The notes: generated by a model not told the origin, from the letters alone. DNA of 64,000 bases from Cellulomonas dongxiuzhuiae (GCF_018623035.1 NZ_CP076023.1:2480001-2544000), one strand, 5' to 3'. Positions 40,604 to 50,729 are shown, numbered from the stretch's first letter. Made by a program: numbers and translations.

Positions 40604-41583
40604 ACCCGTACCCGTGGCAGCAGGTCGGCGAGCAGCGCGGGCCCGATCCCGGACACCTCGTCCAGCTCGTCGACGCTCGTGAAGGGTCGCTCGGTGCGCC
40701 GCTGCACGATGCGACCCGCCAGCACCGGACCCACCCCCGGCAGCTCCTCGAGGGCCGCGGCGTCCGCGGTGTTGAGGTCGACGAGACCGTCCGCGAGCGC
40801 GGCCGACGGCACCGGCACCGGCGCCCCGAGCAGGGGGACGACCAGCTGCTCCCCGTCCGTCAGGACGCGCGCCAGGTTCACGGCCGCCAGGCCCGCGTCG
40901 GGCGTGCCGCCGCCGACCGCGTCGATCGCGTCGGAGACCCGCGCGCCGAGCGGGAGACGCACGATGCCGGGACGCGCGACGGCACCGACGACGTGGACCA
41001 CCACCTGGTCGGGTGCGTCGGGGGGTCCCCCCGCTCCGGTGTCGGCACCGGTCCCGGATCGGGTGACCGCAGGCACCGGCACGGCGACCGGTTCACCGCG
41101 CGGGGCGGACGCGGCGCGCAGCACGATCCCGCCGGCCACCAGCGCCAGGACCAGGACGGCCGCACCCGCCGTGCGCCACCCGGGTACCCAACGGACGCGG
41201 GTCACCCGGGCCGTGGGCGATGACGCCGCAGCCGCGGCGAGGGCGGAGGTGACGCTCGGGTGCCACGGGGACGCGTCCCGTGCCCGCGACGCGCCGTCGG
41301 CCGACGGGCCGGACAGCGGCGCGGCCTCCCCGGGCCCCTCGTCCGCCACCGGACCGTCGTCCGTCGCCGGACCGCCGTCCGCCACCGGACCGCCGTCCGC
41401 CACCGGACCGCCGTCCGCCACGGGCTGGTCGTCGCCGGCGGGCGACCAGGCGGGCGGGCGCGGCGTCCAGCCGGCGTGCGCGCGCGGTGCAGCGGCGACG
41501 CGGACCCGGTGCGCGGCGACCACTGCCAGTCGGCGGGCGACGTCCGGCGGGACGCTGGGGCGATCGAGGGGCACCGACGGCAC
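40600..41583 (-). CDS. ComEA-type helix-hairpin-helix DNA-binding protein
   Basis: This protein has about 327 residues. It has a long disordered cytoplasmic N-terminus with a repeated GGPVAD motif, one membrane helix (WRTAGAAVLVLALVAGGIVL region, about 150-170), a SLBB-like domain (VVVHVVGAVARPGIVRLPLG), and a C-terminal helix-hairpin-helix pair (VDLNTADAAALEELPGVGPV). ComEA binds incoming double-stranded DNA outside the membrane. The start is uncertain: GTG at 41583 was chosen, GTG at 41640 would add 19 residues. It is coupled to comEC. Confidence 0.9.
   Translation of the reverse strand: MPSVPLDRPSVPPDVARRLAVVAAHRVRVAAAPRAHAGWTPRPPAWSPAGDDQPVADGGPVADGGPVADGGPATDDGPVADEGPGEAAPLSGPSADGASRARDASPWHPSVTSALAAAAASSPTARVTRVRWVPGWRTAGAAVLVLALVAGGIVLRAASAPRGEPVAVPVPAVTRSGTGADTGAGGPPDAPDQVVVHVVGAVARPGIVRLPLGARVSDAIDAVGGGTPDAGLAAVNLARVLTDGEQLVVPLLGAPVPVPSAALADGLVDLNTADAAALEELPGVGPVLAGRIVQRRTERPFTSVDELDEVSGIGPALLADLLPRVRV
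41341..41430. repeat. 18-bp tandem repeat inside comEA-type gene
   Basis: Five consecutive 18-bp units of gtccgccaccggaccgcc type, the last diverged, encode the repeated six-residue GGPVAD motif of the ComEA N-terminal region. Units stay in frame. Confidence 0.88.
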
Positions 41584-41747
41584 GCTAGAAGGGCGCGCCG
41601 TCCGGGGGCGGCCGACGGTGCCCGCCGGTGGACGACGCACGGGTGCGGCGGGGCTGTGGTCGGCTCACCGGTGATCGACGCGCGCGATGCCGGCGCACCT
41701 CGCCCCGCGGACCCGTCGCGAGCCCGGTCCGTCCGGTGCCGTCGCCC

Positions 41748-42728
41748 TCAGGCGTCGGCGACGACGACCGCGAGCAGCCCCGGTCCGACGTGCGCGGCCA
41801 GCACGGCGCCGGCGTCCGCGACGAGGACGTCGGCCGTCGGGATGCCGACGGCCGACGCCAGGTGGGCGGCCACCTCGTCGGCGGCGTCGGACGGGCCGAC
41901 GTGATGCACCGCGATGCGCGCCGCCGGGCGCCCCGCGAGCTCCGCGACCGCGAGCTGCTCGAGCCGGTCGCGCGCCGCCCTGCGGGTCCGGACCTTCTCG
42001 CACACGGCGAGCCGGCCGTCCTGGACCGACAGGATCGGGCGCAGCCCCAGGACGGTACCGAGCGCGGCCGCGGCGGTGCCCAGCCGCCCGCCACGGCGCA
42101 GGTGCTCGAGCGAGTCCACCAGGAACCAGACGCGGCTGCTCGCCGCGGCGGCGGCGGCGACCTGCGCGACCTCGGTGGCGTCGGGCCACACGGTCACCGG
42201 ACCGCCCCGGTGGACCGTGCGTGCCATCCAGCGCCGGACCGCACCTCCGAGCCCGTCCTCGGGCTCGGGCGGTACGTCGTGCGCGCCGTCGACGGGCGTG
42301 CGCGCGCGGTCCGCCGCGGCGAGGGCCGCGAAGCCCAGGCCGAGGGCCGCGGTCCGCGAGTCGACGACCCGGACCGGGACCGGGCTGACCGTGGCTGCCG
42401 TGCGGGCCGACCGCACGGTGCCGGACATCTCGCCCGACAGGTGCACCGACACGATCTCGTGGGCACCCGCGGCGGCGGCCCGCTCGTAGGCCGCGGCGAA
42501 CGCCGAGGGCGGCGGCTGCGACGTCGTGACCTTCGCACCGCGCTCGAGCGCGTGCAGCAGCTGCTCGGGGGTCACGTCGACGCCCTCGACGTACCGCGCA
42601 CCGTCGATGGTGACGTCCAGGGGCACGACCTGGAGCCCGACGGCGTGCGCCAGCCCGGGGGGCAGCGCCGCCGTCGAGTCCGTGACGACCGCGACCCTCG
42701 GCGGGGGCGGCGTCGAGCCCGGGGTCAG
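41748..42728 (-). CDS. DegV-family fatty-acid-binding protein, CTG start
   Basis: This DegV-type protein has 326 residues from the proposed start. The conserved N-terminal strand [16 protein letters not shown] lies upstream of the first ATG, GTG or TTG in the frame (GTG at 42626), so a start there would delete an essential part of the fold. The only sensible initiator is a CTG at 42728, which overlaps the leuS stop as CTGA, the same geometry as the ATGA/GTGA couplings elsewhere. Further family motifs are [24 protein letters not shown] and RGGRLG. DegV proteins bind fatty acids; FakB members deliver them to a kinase. No fakA was seen here. Confidence 0.88.
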   Translation of the reverse strand: MTPGSTPPPPRVAVVTDSTAALPPGLAHAVGLQVVPLDVTIDGARYVEGVDVTPEQLLHALERGAKVTTSQPPPSAFAAAYERAAAAGAHEIVSVHLSGEMSGTVRSARTAATVSPVPVRVVDSRTAALGLGFAALAAADRARTPVDGAHDVPPEPEDGLGGAVRRWMARTVHRGGPVTVWPDATEVAQVAAAAAASSRVWFLVDSLEHLRRGGRLGTAAAALGTVLGLRPILSVQDGRLAVCEKVRTRRAARDRLEQLAVAELAGRPAARIAVHHVGPSDAADEVAAHLASAVGIPTADVLVADAGAVLAAHVGPGLLAVVVADA

Positions 42729-45640
42729 GCGGGCACCACGTTCACGAGCCGCGGTGCACGCACGACGACGGTGCGCACGTCACGCCCCGCGAGCGCACGC
42801 TGCACGCCGGGGTCCGCGAGGGCGAGCGCACGCAGCTCGTCATCGCCGACGGACGGTGCCACCTCGCCACGGCCGCGCACCTTGCCCTGCACCTGGAACA
42901 CGCAGGTCACGGTGTCCTCGACCAGGTACCGGGGGTCCGCCTGCGGGAACGTGGCGTGCACGACCGACTCGTCGTGGCCGAGCCGGGCCCACAGCTCCTC
43001 GGTGATGTGCGGCGCGACGGGCGCGGTCATGACGACGAGCGCCTCGACGACCGACCGTGGGCTGCGCTCGAGCGTCGTCAGGTGGTTGTTGAGGACGATG
43101 AGCTTGGCGATCGCGGTGTTGATCCGCATGCCGGTCATGTCCGCGCGCACGTCGGCGATCGTGCGGTGCAGGAGGCGCAGCGTCTCGACCGACGGGTCCT
43201 CGTCGGACACGACGACCTCACCGGTGGTCTCGTCGACGACGTTGCGCCACAGGCGCTGCAGGAACCGCTGGGCCCCCACGACCGCACGCGTCTCCCACGG
43301 GCGCGACAGGTCCAGCGGGCCCATCGACATCTCGTAGACGCGCAGCGTGTCGGCGCCGTAGGCCTCGTACATCTCGTCCGGCGACACCGCGTTCTTCAGC
43401 GACTTGCCGATCTTGCCGTACTCCCGGTTGACGGGCCGGCCGTCCCACCGGAAGCCCGTCGGCGACGTCTCGTCCTCGACGACCTCGGCGGCCGGCACGT
43501 ACACGCCGCGCTCGTCGGTGTACGCGTAGGCCTGGATGTAGCCCTGGTTGAACAGCTTGTGGAACGGCTCCGAGCTGCGGACGTGCCCCAGGTCGTGCAG
43601 GACCTTGTGCCAGAACCGGGCGTAGAGCAGGTGCAGCACGGCGTGCTCGACGCCGCCCACGTACAGGTCGACGCCGCCGGTGGAGCCGGCGGGCTGGGCG
43701 CCGTGGCCCGGGCCCATCCAGTACTCCTCGAGCGCGGGGTCGACGAGCACGTCGTCCGAGTGCGGGTCCAGGTACCGCAGGTAGTACCAGCACGAGCCGG
43801 CCCAGTTGGGCATCGTGTTGGCGTCCCGGCGGTAGCGCTTGGGCCCGTCGCCGAGGTCGAGCTCGACGTACAGCCAGTCGGTGTTGCGGCCCAGCGGGGG
43901 CTCCGGCTCCGACTCCGCGTCGTCCGGCGCGTAGGTGCGCGGAGAGAAGTCCGGGACCTCGGGCAGCTCGACCGGCAGGGCGGACAACGGCAGTGCGATC
44001 GGCGTGTCGTGCTCGTCGTAGACGATCGGGAACGGCTCGCCCCAGTAGCGCTGCCGGCTGAACAGCCAGTCGCGCAGCCGGTACGTCACGGTGCCCTCGC
44101 CGACGCCCTTGCGGGACAGCCAGGCGACGATGCGCTCCTTGGCCTCGCCGACCTCCAGCCCGTCCAGGCTGATCTCGTCGTTCGCGGAGTTGATCACCGC
44201 GCCGTCGCCCGTGCGGGCACCCGGGGGGGTGCCCTCGGGTGCGTCGACCGTGTACACGACCGGCAACCCGAACGCCTCGGCGAACTGGAAGTCGCGCTCG
44301 TCGCCGCCCGGGACCGCCATGATCGCGCCCGTGCCGTAGCCCATGAGGACGTAGTCGGCGGTGAAGACGGGCAGCAGCTCGCCGTTCACCGGGTTCGCCG
44401 CCAGGTGGCCCGTGAACACGCCGGTCTTGCGGCCGGCATCCTGCTGCCGCTCCACGGCGGTCTTCGCGGCGGCCTGCCGGCGGTAGTCGGACACGGCGTC
44501 GGCCGGCGACGCGTGGCCGCCGGTCCAGGCGCTCGACGTGCCGTCGGGCCACTGCGCAGGCACCTCGTCGAGCAGCGGGTGCTCCGGGGACACGACGAGG
44601 AACGTGGCACCGAACAGCGTGTCGGGGCGGGTCGTGAAGACCTCGACCTGCTCGCCGCCCTGCACGGCGAACCGCACCCGGGCGCCCGTCGAGCGCCCGA
44701 TCCAGTGCCGCTGCATCGACTTGACCTTCTCGGGCCAGTCGATGAGCTCGAGGTCGTCCGTGAGGCGGTCCGCGTACGCCGTGATGCGCATGTTCCACTG
44801 CCGCAGGCTGCGCTGGAACACCGGCATGTTGCCGCGCTCGGAACGCCCGTCCGACGTGACCTCCTCGTTCGCCAGCACCGTCCCCAGGCCCGGGGCCCAG
44901 TTGACCGGCGTCTGCGACAGGTAGGCCAGGCGGCGCGTGTCGACGACGCGCCGGCGCGCGGCCTCGTCCAGGTCCGCCCACGTCGCGCCCTCGGGGACGC
45001 CGTCGACGTCGGTCGGCAGCGGGCGGGTGCCGGCGGCGTACTCCTCGACCAGCTCGGACACGGGCCGCGCGCGGCCGGTCCCGCCGTCGGGACGCACCGC
45101 GTCCTCGTCGTACCAGGACTCGAAGATCTGCAGGAAGATCCACTGGGTCCACCGGACGTAGTCCGGGTCGATGGTCGCGAAGGACCGGCGCGGGTCGTGC
45201 GCGAGGCCCAGGCGCCGCAGCTGGCGCTGCATGATCGCGATGTTCGCCTCGGTCGTCACCCGCGGGTGCTGCCCGGTCTGCACGGCGAACTGCTCGGCCG
45301 GCAGGCCGAACGCGTCGAACGCGAGCGCGTGCAGGACGTTGTCGCCGCACATGCGCCGGAACCGGCCCACGACGTCCGTCGCGATGTAGCCCAGCGGGTG
45401 CCCGACGTGCAGCCCGGCACCCGAGGGGTACGGGAACATGTCCATGACGAAGAACGGGCGCGCGGACGGGTCGGCGTGGCGTCCCTGCCCGTCAGTGAGC
45501 GGTCCGACCGGGTTGGGCGTGAAGAACGTGCCGCGCTTGTCCCACTCGTCCTGCCAGCGCAGCTCGATCTCCTGCGCGAGGGCGGCGGTGTAGCGGAACG
45601 GGACGTCGTCGGGGGCCGGGTTCGGGGACTGGTCGCTCAC
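42725..45640 (-). CDS. leuS: Leucyl-tRNA synthetase
   Basis: This 971-residue class I synthetase charges tRNA-Leu. The HIGH-type motif reads LHVGHPLGY near residue 80, the editing domain includes [11 protein letters not shown], and the KMSKS loop reads KIGKS near 745. A C-terminal anticodon-binding and LeuRS-specific domain follows ([14 protein letters not shown]). The GTG at 45640 gives the family-like N-terminus [11 protein letters not shown]. The degV-like gene downstream overlaps its stop by 4 nt. No T-box leader was recognised in the 65 nt upstream. Confidence 0.97.
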   Translation of the reverse strand: MSDQSPNPAPDDVPFRYTAALAQEIELRWQDEWDKRGTFFTPNPVGPLTDGQGRHADPSARPFFVMDMFPYPSGAGLHVGHPLGYIATDVVGRFRRMCGDNVLHALAFDAFGLPAEQFAVQTGQHPRVTTEANIAIMQRQLRRLGLAHDPRRSFATIDPDYVRWTQWIFLQIFESWYDEDAVRPDGGTGRARPVSELVEEYAAGTRPLPTDVDGVPEGATWADLDEAARRRVVDTRRLAYLSQTPVNWAPGLGTVLANEEVTSDGRSERGNMPVFQRSLRQWNMRITAYADRLTDDLELIDWPEKVKSMQRHWIGRSTGARVRFAVQGGEQVEVFTTRPDTLFGATFLVVSPEHPLLDEVPAQWPDGTSSAWTGGHASPADAVSDYRRQAAAKTAVERQQDAGRKTGVFTGHLAANPVNGELLPVFTADYVLMGYGTGAIMAVPGGDERDFQFAEAFGLPVVYTVDAPEGTPPGARTGDGAVINSANDEISLDGLEVGEAKERIVAWLSRKGVGEGTVTYRLRDWLFSRQRYWGEPFPIVYDEHDTPIALPLSALPVELPEVPDFSPRTYAPDDAESEPEPPLGRNTDWLYVELDLGDGPKRYRRDANTMPNWAGSCWYYLRYLDPHSDDVLVDPALEEYWMGPGHGAQPAGSTGGVDLYVGGVEHAVLHLLYARFWHKVLHDLGHVRSSEPFHKLFNQGYIQAYAYTDERGVYVPAAEVVEDETSPTGFRWDGRPVNREYGKIGKSLKNAVSPDEMYEAYGADTLRVYEMSMGPLDLSRPWETRAVVGAQRFLQRLWRNVVDETTGEVVVSDEDPSVETLRLLHRTIADVRADMTGMRINTAIAKLIVLNNHLTTLERSPRSVVEALVVMTAPVAPHITEELWARLGHDESVVHATFPQADPRYLVEDTVTCVFQVQGKVRGRGEVAPSVGDDELRALALADPGVQRALAGRDVRTVVVRAPRLVNVVPA

Positions 45641-45705
45641 CGGTGAATCGTACCGACGCAGGGGCTCCCCCACGTCCGCAGGCGTCCGGTCGCGAGGATC
45701 GACCC

Positions 45706-46222
45706 ATGTCGGACAGCCCGCAGGGCGCACCCGGTGACGCCCACCTCGCCGAGCTCGAGGCGCAGGGCGCCGACGCGTTCTTCGGCGAACCGGCGTTCGA
45801 CGTCGGCCCGCGCTGTTCTCCACGTTCCTCATGTGGCTGCTCGCCGAGCTGTTCGCTCCCCGAGGTCGGGGACCTCGAGCAGCCGCGGCTCGTGGTCTTC
45901 TTCGACGAGGCCCATCCGCTCTTCGCGGACGCGTCCAAGGACTTCCTGGCCGAGGTGGTGCGCACGGTGCGGCTCATCCGCTCCAAGGGCGTGGGCATCG
46001 TGTTCGTCACCCAGAGCCCGCAGGACGTGCCCGCCGACGTCCTGGCGCAGCTGGGCAGCCGGGTGCAGCACGCCGGCAGCGGTCGCAGCGCGCCACGGCT
46101 CGCACCCGCTCGACCCCCGCCGGCACGGTCAGCGCCCCGCTGGACGCCTTCCTGCGGTCGGCGGGCACCCAGCTCGGGCGCGAGATCACCCGCACGATCT
46201 TCGCCGCGCGCCGGCGCCGCGC
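45706..46222 (+). pseudogene. Decayed HerA-type (DUF853/YjgR) ATPase
   Basis: Fragments of a DUF853 helicase-like ATPase remain, with large losses. The starting ATG at 45706 (MSDSPQG) runs into [17 protein letters not shown], skipping the Walker A half of the protein. The segment [15 protein letters not shown] is readable only in the +1 frame (about 45809-45857), after which the first frame resumes with [20 protein letters not shown] and SKGVGIVFVTQSPQDVP. After SRVQHA most of the middle is gone, and a C-terminal scrap, LDAFLRSAGTQLGREITRTI, appears in another frame. It cannot encode a working ATPase. The open frame has survived by chance or recent decay. Confidence 0.82.
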
Positions 46223-46241
46223 AGCCCCAGGGCGCGGCGCG

Positions 46242-46919
46242 TCAGGGCGCAGCGAGCCAGATCGCACCCGCGGCGACCTCACCGAGCTCGACCCGGTCGG
46301 GCCGTCCCGCCACGTGCACGCTCACGACCCCGGTGACCGCACGTCGCTCCTCGAGCGTCACCGCCGCATCGAGCACCAGGCCGACGCCCTCGAGGTAGCG
46401 CAGCAGCTCGGGGTCCGCGTCGGAGATCCGTGCGACGCGGTACCGACCCGTCTCGACCTCCCACATGACGCGCGCGTCGGGCAGGTGCACCGTCCCGTCG
46501 GCGGCCGGGATCGGGTCCCCGTGCGGGTCGCGGTCCGGGTGGCCCAGGAGGTCGGCGACCCGCTCGACGAACCGGTCGCTCACGGCGTGCTCGAGGACCT
46601 CGGCCTCGTCGTGCACCTCGTCCCAGCCGTAGCCGAGCATCTGCACGAGGTAGGTCTCGATGAGTCGGTGCCGCCGGACCATCGCGACCGCGTGCGCACG
46701 GCCCGCGGCGGTGAGCTCCACCGCGCCGTAGGGGCGGTGCGACACCAGCCCGGCGTCGGCGAGGCGCTTGACCGTCTCCGACACCGTGGACGCGCCCACC
46801 CCCAGGCGGCCGGCGAGCAGCTTGGTCGTGACCTGCACGTCGGACCACTCCTGCGCGCCCCAGATGACCTTGAGGTAGTCCTGGCTCACCGCGGACAAGG
46901 GGGCAGCGCTCTGCGACAC
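46242..46919 (-). CDS. DtxR/MntR-family metal-dependent regulator
   Basis: This 225-residue regulator has an N-terminal winged helix (VSQDYLKVIWGAQEW, LGVGASTVSETVKRLADAGL). The metal-binding/dimerisation domain reads RRHRLIETYLVQMLGYGWDE and VHDEAEVLEHAVSDRF. A C-terminal SH3-like FeoA-type domain follows. Such proteins repress iron or manganese uptake when metal is bound. The GTG at 46919 was chosen; the longer reading from 46973 runs into the neighbouring gene region. No metal transporter is adjacent, so Fe versus Mn cannot be decided. Confidence 0.92.
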   Translation of the reverse strand: MSQSAAPLSAVSQDYLKVIWGAQEWSDVQVTTKLLAGRLGVGASTVSETVKRLADAGLVSHRPYGAVELTAAGRAHAVAMVRRHRLIETYLVQMLGYGWDEVHDEAEVLEHAVSDRFVERVADLLGHPDRDPHGDPIPAADGTVHLPDARVMWEVETGRYRVARISDADPELLRYLEGVGLVLDAAVTLEERRAVTGVVSVHVAGRPDRVELGEVAAGAIWLAAP

Positions 46920-46938
46920 GACGCCCAGCGTAGAGGGC

Positions 46939-48540
46939 TCAGGATCCGTCGACGCTCCAGTGCCACGGCTCACCCGGCAGGTTCTCCAGCCCGTACGCGT
47001 CCGCGTGCTCCACGAGCCAGGCGTACGCCGCGGACCCCCGCGTCAGGGACCGGCCGGCCGTGGTGAAGTCGACGGCGAGCCCGCGCTCGTGCCGCGAGCT
47101 GCCCGGCCGTGCCGTGCTCGGCGAGCACGCCGACGCCGGCTTGTCGTACACGTCGGCGTCGCTCGGGCCGCAGTGCGCGCGCCGCAGCGCGATCTGCTGC
47201 TCCGGGCTGCGCCATCCGCCGCCCCCCAGCTCGACGCCGTCGGCAGCCGCCGCGACGACCAGCGCGTCGAGCGCGTCGGCGAGGCACGGGTGCACGCTGA
47301 TGCCGCTGGCCGTGCGCACGACGTCCCCCGCCACCACCGGCCCGTCGACCAGCGCGCAGTCGGTGGGCTGCGCGCCCGTCGGGACCGGCGACGCCGGCAC
47401 CTCCCTCGGGACCAGCGAGGCGGGCACCTCGGCCTTCCACAGCACCTCGCCCTCGGGCGTCATGAGGAGAACCGCCGCCTCCTCGACGGTCAGTCGCGCG
47501 CCGGGGTGCCCACCGGTGCCGGTCCGCCAGAACGGGGTCCCCGCGGCGTCGAGCAGCACGAGGTCGCCGTCCTCCTGCAGGCGCACGCCCACCGCGGTGT
47601 CCGTGGGCGACGACCAGAACGGCTCACCGTCCCAGCTGGCGACGAGCGCGCCGTCCACGACCCGCAGGCCGAGGTGCCCCGAGGGCGAACCCAGGGTGGC
47701 GCCCGCCGCGAGCTCGGCGCCCGGCTCCAGCACCGGCGGACCGATCGCGGTGCCCGAGGTCCACACGGGCTCACCCGTGGGTCCGAGCAGGACGAGGTTG
47801 CCGTCGTCCTGCAGCACGAGGGACGCCAGCGCGGTCCCTGCGGTGCGGCTGCGCCACACGACGTCGCCGTCCGCGTCGAGGGCCACGAGGTTCCCGTCCG
47901 CGCGCAGCTCGAGCGCGGTCGCCGGGTGCGCCGCAGGGCTCCCCGCCGCCGGCCGCGCGGCCGTCGCCGCCGCGGCGTCCGGCGGCGTCCAGCGCACGGT
48001 GCCGTCCGGGCCGTGCAGCTGCAGGCCCGCGACCGGGTCCACGAACAGCGTGTGGCGACCGTCCGGCGACGCCAGCATGTCGTCGGGCCCGAGACGGCCC
48101 GGCCCGACCAGGGTCGAGGGCACCACCGTCGTCCCGCTGCTCCACACCGTGGTGCCGTCCGGGAGCTCCACGACCAGGTCGCCGTCGTCGCGCATCCGCA
48201 GCGTCCCGCCCGACCCCCCGGTCGCGGTGGTCCACAGGACGCTGCCGTCGGGTGCGACGAGCCGCACGTCACCACCCGCGTCGGTGGTCAGCGTCGCGCC
48301 CGCCACACCGCGACCGGAGGACCACCGCACGACGTCGTCGAGCGCGTACATCCCGAGCGAGCCGTCGGGCTGCAGGACCAGGACGTGCGCACCACCCGGG
48401 GCCAGCAGGGCCTGACCGGACGTGAGCTGCTCACCGGGGCGCAGCACGTCCTCGCCCGGACCGGCGGACGCCGGCGCGGCGCCCGCGAGCACCACACCTG
48501 CCACGACCCCCACGACCGACAGGACCGACATCCGCCGCAC
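46939..48540 (-). CDS. Secreted bulb-lectin / VanY-type D,D-carboxypeptidase fusion
   Basis: This 533-residue exported protein starts at a GTG (48540) with GGGGAG upstream. It has a signal peptide (VLSVVGVVAGVVLAGAAPASA). Residues about 30-380 are tandem bulb-type lectin units, each with a variant of the mannose-site pattern (LQDDGNLVLLGPTGEPVW, LRADGNLVALDADGDVVW). The last 150 residues are a peptidase M15B/VanY-like domain: GGGWRSPEQQIALRR, the zinc motif SRHERGLAVDF and EPWHWS. It probably trims D-Ala from peptidoglycan stems while the lectin part binds wall glycans; that link is inference. Cysteines in the peptidase part could form disulfides. Confidence 0.87.
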   Translation of the reverse strand: MRRMSVLSVVGVVAGVVLAGAAPASAGPGEDVLRPGEQLTSGQALLAPGGAHVLVLQPDGSLGMYALDDVVRWSSGRGVAGATLTTDAGGDVRLVAPDGSVLWTTATGGSGGTLRMRDDGDLVVELPDGTTVWSSGTTVVPSTLVGPGRLGPDDMLASPDGRHTLFVDPVAGLQLHGPDGTVRWTPPDAAAATAARPAAGSPAAHPATALELRADGNLVALDADGDVVWRSRTAGTALASLVLQDDGNLVLLGPTGEPVWTSGTAIGPPVLEPGAELAAGATLGSPSGHLGLRVVDGALVASWDGEPFWSSPTDTAVGVRLQEDGDLVLLDAAGTPFWRTGTGGHPGARLTVEEAAVLLMTPEGEVLWKAEVPASLVPREVPASPVPTGAQPTDCALVDGPVVAGDVVRTASGISVHPCLADALDALVVAAAADGVELGGGGWRSPEQQIALRRAHCGPSDADVYDKPASACSPSTARPGSSRHERGLAVDFTTAGRSLTRGSAAYAWLVEHADAYGLENLPGEPWHWSVDGS

Positions 48541-48671
48541 GCGTGCTCCCCCCCGCGCGCGTCCCGCACGGCTCCGCGATGAGCCGTGCCCGACGCACCG
48601 ATCCAGGCGACCACCCGATCCGCGGGAGCGCAACCCCACGGCACCGACTTCATCCGCGCACCTGCGGATGC

Positions 48672-50642
48672 TCACCCCTCGGGCGCCGCGTCCTCCCCGG
48701 GGGCGGTGCCGCCGTCCTCCGGGCCGAACCCCGGCACGTCCTCGTCCCGCGGCTCGACGATCGCCGGCCACAGCAGGCGCTCCCCGACGGTCACGCTCGT
48801 GTCCGGCGCGACGCTGACGACCTGGTAGTCCATGATCCGCCGCGACTCGGGGTCGAATCGCAGCACGGTCAGCTCGGCCACACCGCTCAGGGGACCGACC
48901 GTGGCCTGGTTCAGGGTCGCCCCCGCGGTGCTCGACGAGACGTAGCGCACGCCGAGCCCGACCTGCTCGGGACCGATCCGCCGGTGGAAGTGACCGGAGA
49001 CCTGCGCGGGGACGCAGCCGTCCTCGAGGGCAGCGTCGCCCACGGCCGGGGTGTGGACGAGCAGCAGGTCCACCTCGCCGTCGTCGCACGCGGTCTCGGC
49101 GAGCCGGCGGCCCGCCTCCGCCGGCGTCTCGTCGGCCGCGGACGCCGTCCCGCCGCCACCGACACGCGTCTCGTTGGGGTCCCGGTCCCCGAGGATCCGC
49201 ACCCCGGCGACCTCGACGACGCCACCGTCGAGGACGGTCGCGCCCGCGCGTGCGTAGTTGGCGGTCGTCTCGCGCGAGTCGTGGTTGCCCGGCGACGTCA
49301 CCAGCTCGACGCCCGGTGGCACGGCGCGCGCGAACGACGTGACGCAGTACTGCTCGACCGACGTGCCGTTCATCGTGGTGTCGCCCGCGTCGAGGACGGC
49401 GTCGGCCCCCGCGAGCTCAGCGAGCCGCCCGATCAGCGGCGCCATCCCGACGTTGCAGTGCAGGTCCGACACGACGACGAGCACGACAGGGTCCACCGGC
49501 GGTGCCGTCGGCGACGGGCTCGCGGTCGCGGAGGGTGCCGCACCGTCCGGGTCGTCGGTCGCGGAGGGTGCCGCACCGTCCGGGTCGTCGGTCGCGGCGG
49601 GTGCCGCACCGTCCGGGTCGTCGGTCGCGGAGGGCTCGGGCTGCTCGGCGTCCTGCGCCGACGCGTCCGGGTCGCCGTCCCCACGGTCCGTCGACGTCTC
49701 GTCCGCACCCTCGTCGTCCTGGTCGGGTGCCGCGTGCAGCGCCGCGGCACGGTCGGCCGCGTCCTGCTGCGCCGCCTCCTGCGCGGCCTGCTCCTCCTCG
49801 GTCGCGCGGTCCTCCCACGCGGCGACGAGCGAGTCCTCGGCGCTGCGGTAGAAGTCCTCGTTCGCGCGCCACGCGTCCACCGCGTAGCCCCCGTAGGTGT
49901 CGATGACGCCGCCGAGACGCCCCGTGACGCGCGCGCCGGCCAGGGGCGTGCCGTCGAACACGGCGGACGTGGCCTGCGGCGCGGCCGGCCGGTCACCGGG
50001 TGCGACGCTCGAGGTCAGCAGCGTCCCGCCGACCACCACGACGAGCGCGGCCGCCTGCCACGCGCGCGCGTGCGGGCCGAGGCGGTCCACGAGCTCACGT
50101 CGCCGGTCGGGCCCCAGCAGCCACCGCAGCAGGAACCAGGCAGCGACCAGCACCACGAAGGCGACCGCCGAGCGCACGACGGCGTCACGCACCAGCGCGT
50201 AGGCGACGTCCTGCACGGCCGCGGCGGGACCGGAGAAGAAGGCCACGTACGCGTTGAGGTCCTCGCTGAGCGCCTGCAGCGTGCGGGCCTCGCCCAGCTC
50301 CGTGACGCTCGCCGGGATCTCCTGCACCGTGGCCCGGACCCCCAGCGTCGCGGGCAGCGGGGAGTCGATCTGCAGCGTGCCGAGCGGGCCGAAGTCGATG
50401 GTGACGGTCGCGTCCGTGGTGACGTCGTACCGCGTGACGTGGGGTCCGAGCGCCGCCTGCACGGACGCGGTGGTCACCCCGAAGACGACCGACGCGACGA
50501 GCGCGGCGAGGACGAGAGCGATCGTCGCGGGCCACCCGTGCCGCGGCCGCCACGCGCGCGCGGCTCGCGCGGCTCGGCCCACGGCCCGCCGGGCGCGGTG
50601 GAGCCGCCGGGGGGTCGGGACGTCGCTCGTCGGATCAGCCAT
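48672..50642 (-). CDS. Membrane-anchored metallophosphoesterase
   Basis: This 656-residue protein has an N-terminal membrane helix (about 39-58), a segment of about 90 residues, and two more helices (about 155-175 and 193-212). An acidic Asp/Ala/Gln-rich linker follows, then a calcineurin-type phosphoesterase domain. Metal motifs are VSDLHCN, LDAGDTT, SPGNHDS and VSGHFHR, with HTP between. The ATG at 50642 is clear. Topology suggests an external catalytic domain. The substrate is unknown. The linker carries three perfect or near-perfect 33-bp repeats. Confidence 0.88.
   Translation of the reverse strand: MADPTSDVPTPRRLHRARRAVGRAARAARAWRPRHGWPATIALVLAALVASVVFGVTTASVQAALGPHVTRYDVTTDATVTIDFGPLGTLQIDSPLPATLGVRATVQEIPASVTELGEARTLQALSEDLNAYVAFFSGPAAAVQDVAYALVRDAVVRSAVAFVVLVAAWFLLRWLLGPDRRRELVDRLGPHARAWQAAALVVVVGGTLLTSSVAPGDRPAAPQATSAVFDGTPLAGARVTGRLGGVIDTYGGYAVDAWRANEDFYRSAEDSLVAAWEDRATEEEQAAQEAAQQDAADRAAALHAAPDQDDEGADETSTDRGDGDPDASAQDAEQPEPSATDDPDGAAPAATDDPDGAAPSATDDPDGAAPSATASPSPTAPPVDPVVLVVVSDLHCNVGMAPLIGRLAELAGADAVLDAGDTTMNGTSVEQYCVTSFARAVPPGVELVTSPGNHDSRETTANYARAGATVLDGGVVEVAGVRILGDRDPNETRVGGGGTASAADETPAEAGRRLAETACDDGEVDLLLVHTPAVGDAALEDGCVPAQVSGHFHRRIGPEQVGLGVRYVSSSTAGATLNQATVGPLSGVAELTVLRFDPESRRIMDYQVVSVAPDTSVTVGERLLWPAIVEPRDEDVPGFGPEDGGTAPGEDAAPEG
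49525..49623. repeat. 33-bp tandem repeat inside metallophosphoesterase gene
   Basis: Three 33-bp units (gtcgcggagggtgccgcacc then gtccgggtcgtcg; one base differs in the third) encode three copies of an 11-residue ATDDPDGAAPS motif in the linker. A partial fourth unit follows. Confidence 0.9.
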
Positions 50643-50729
50643 CGGCCCCGAGCCTAGACGCGCTCGCGCACGTCAGGGCCGCCGCAGCCGGGTGGTGCCG
50701 CGTCCTGCCCACCTCCGACGCGACCGCGC

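Noticed and set aside
45641..45705. Possible T-box or leader before leuS
   Set aside because: Only 65 nt are available and no T-box sequence or terminator/antiterminator pair is visible.
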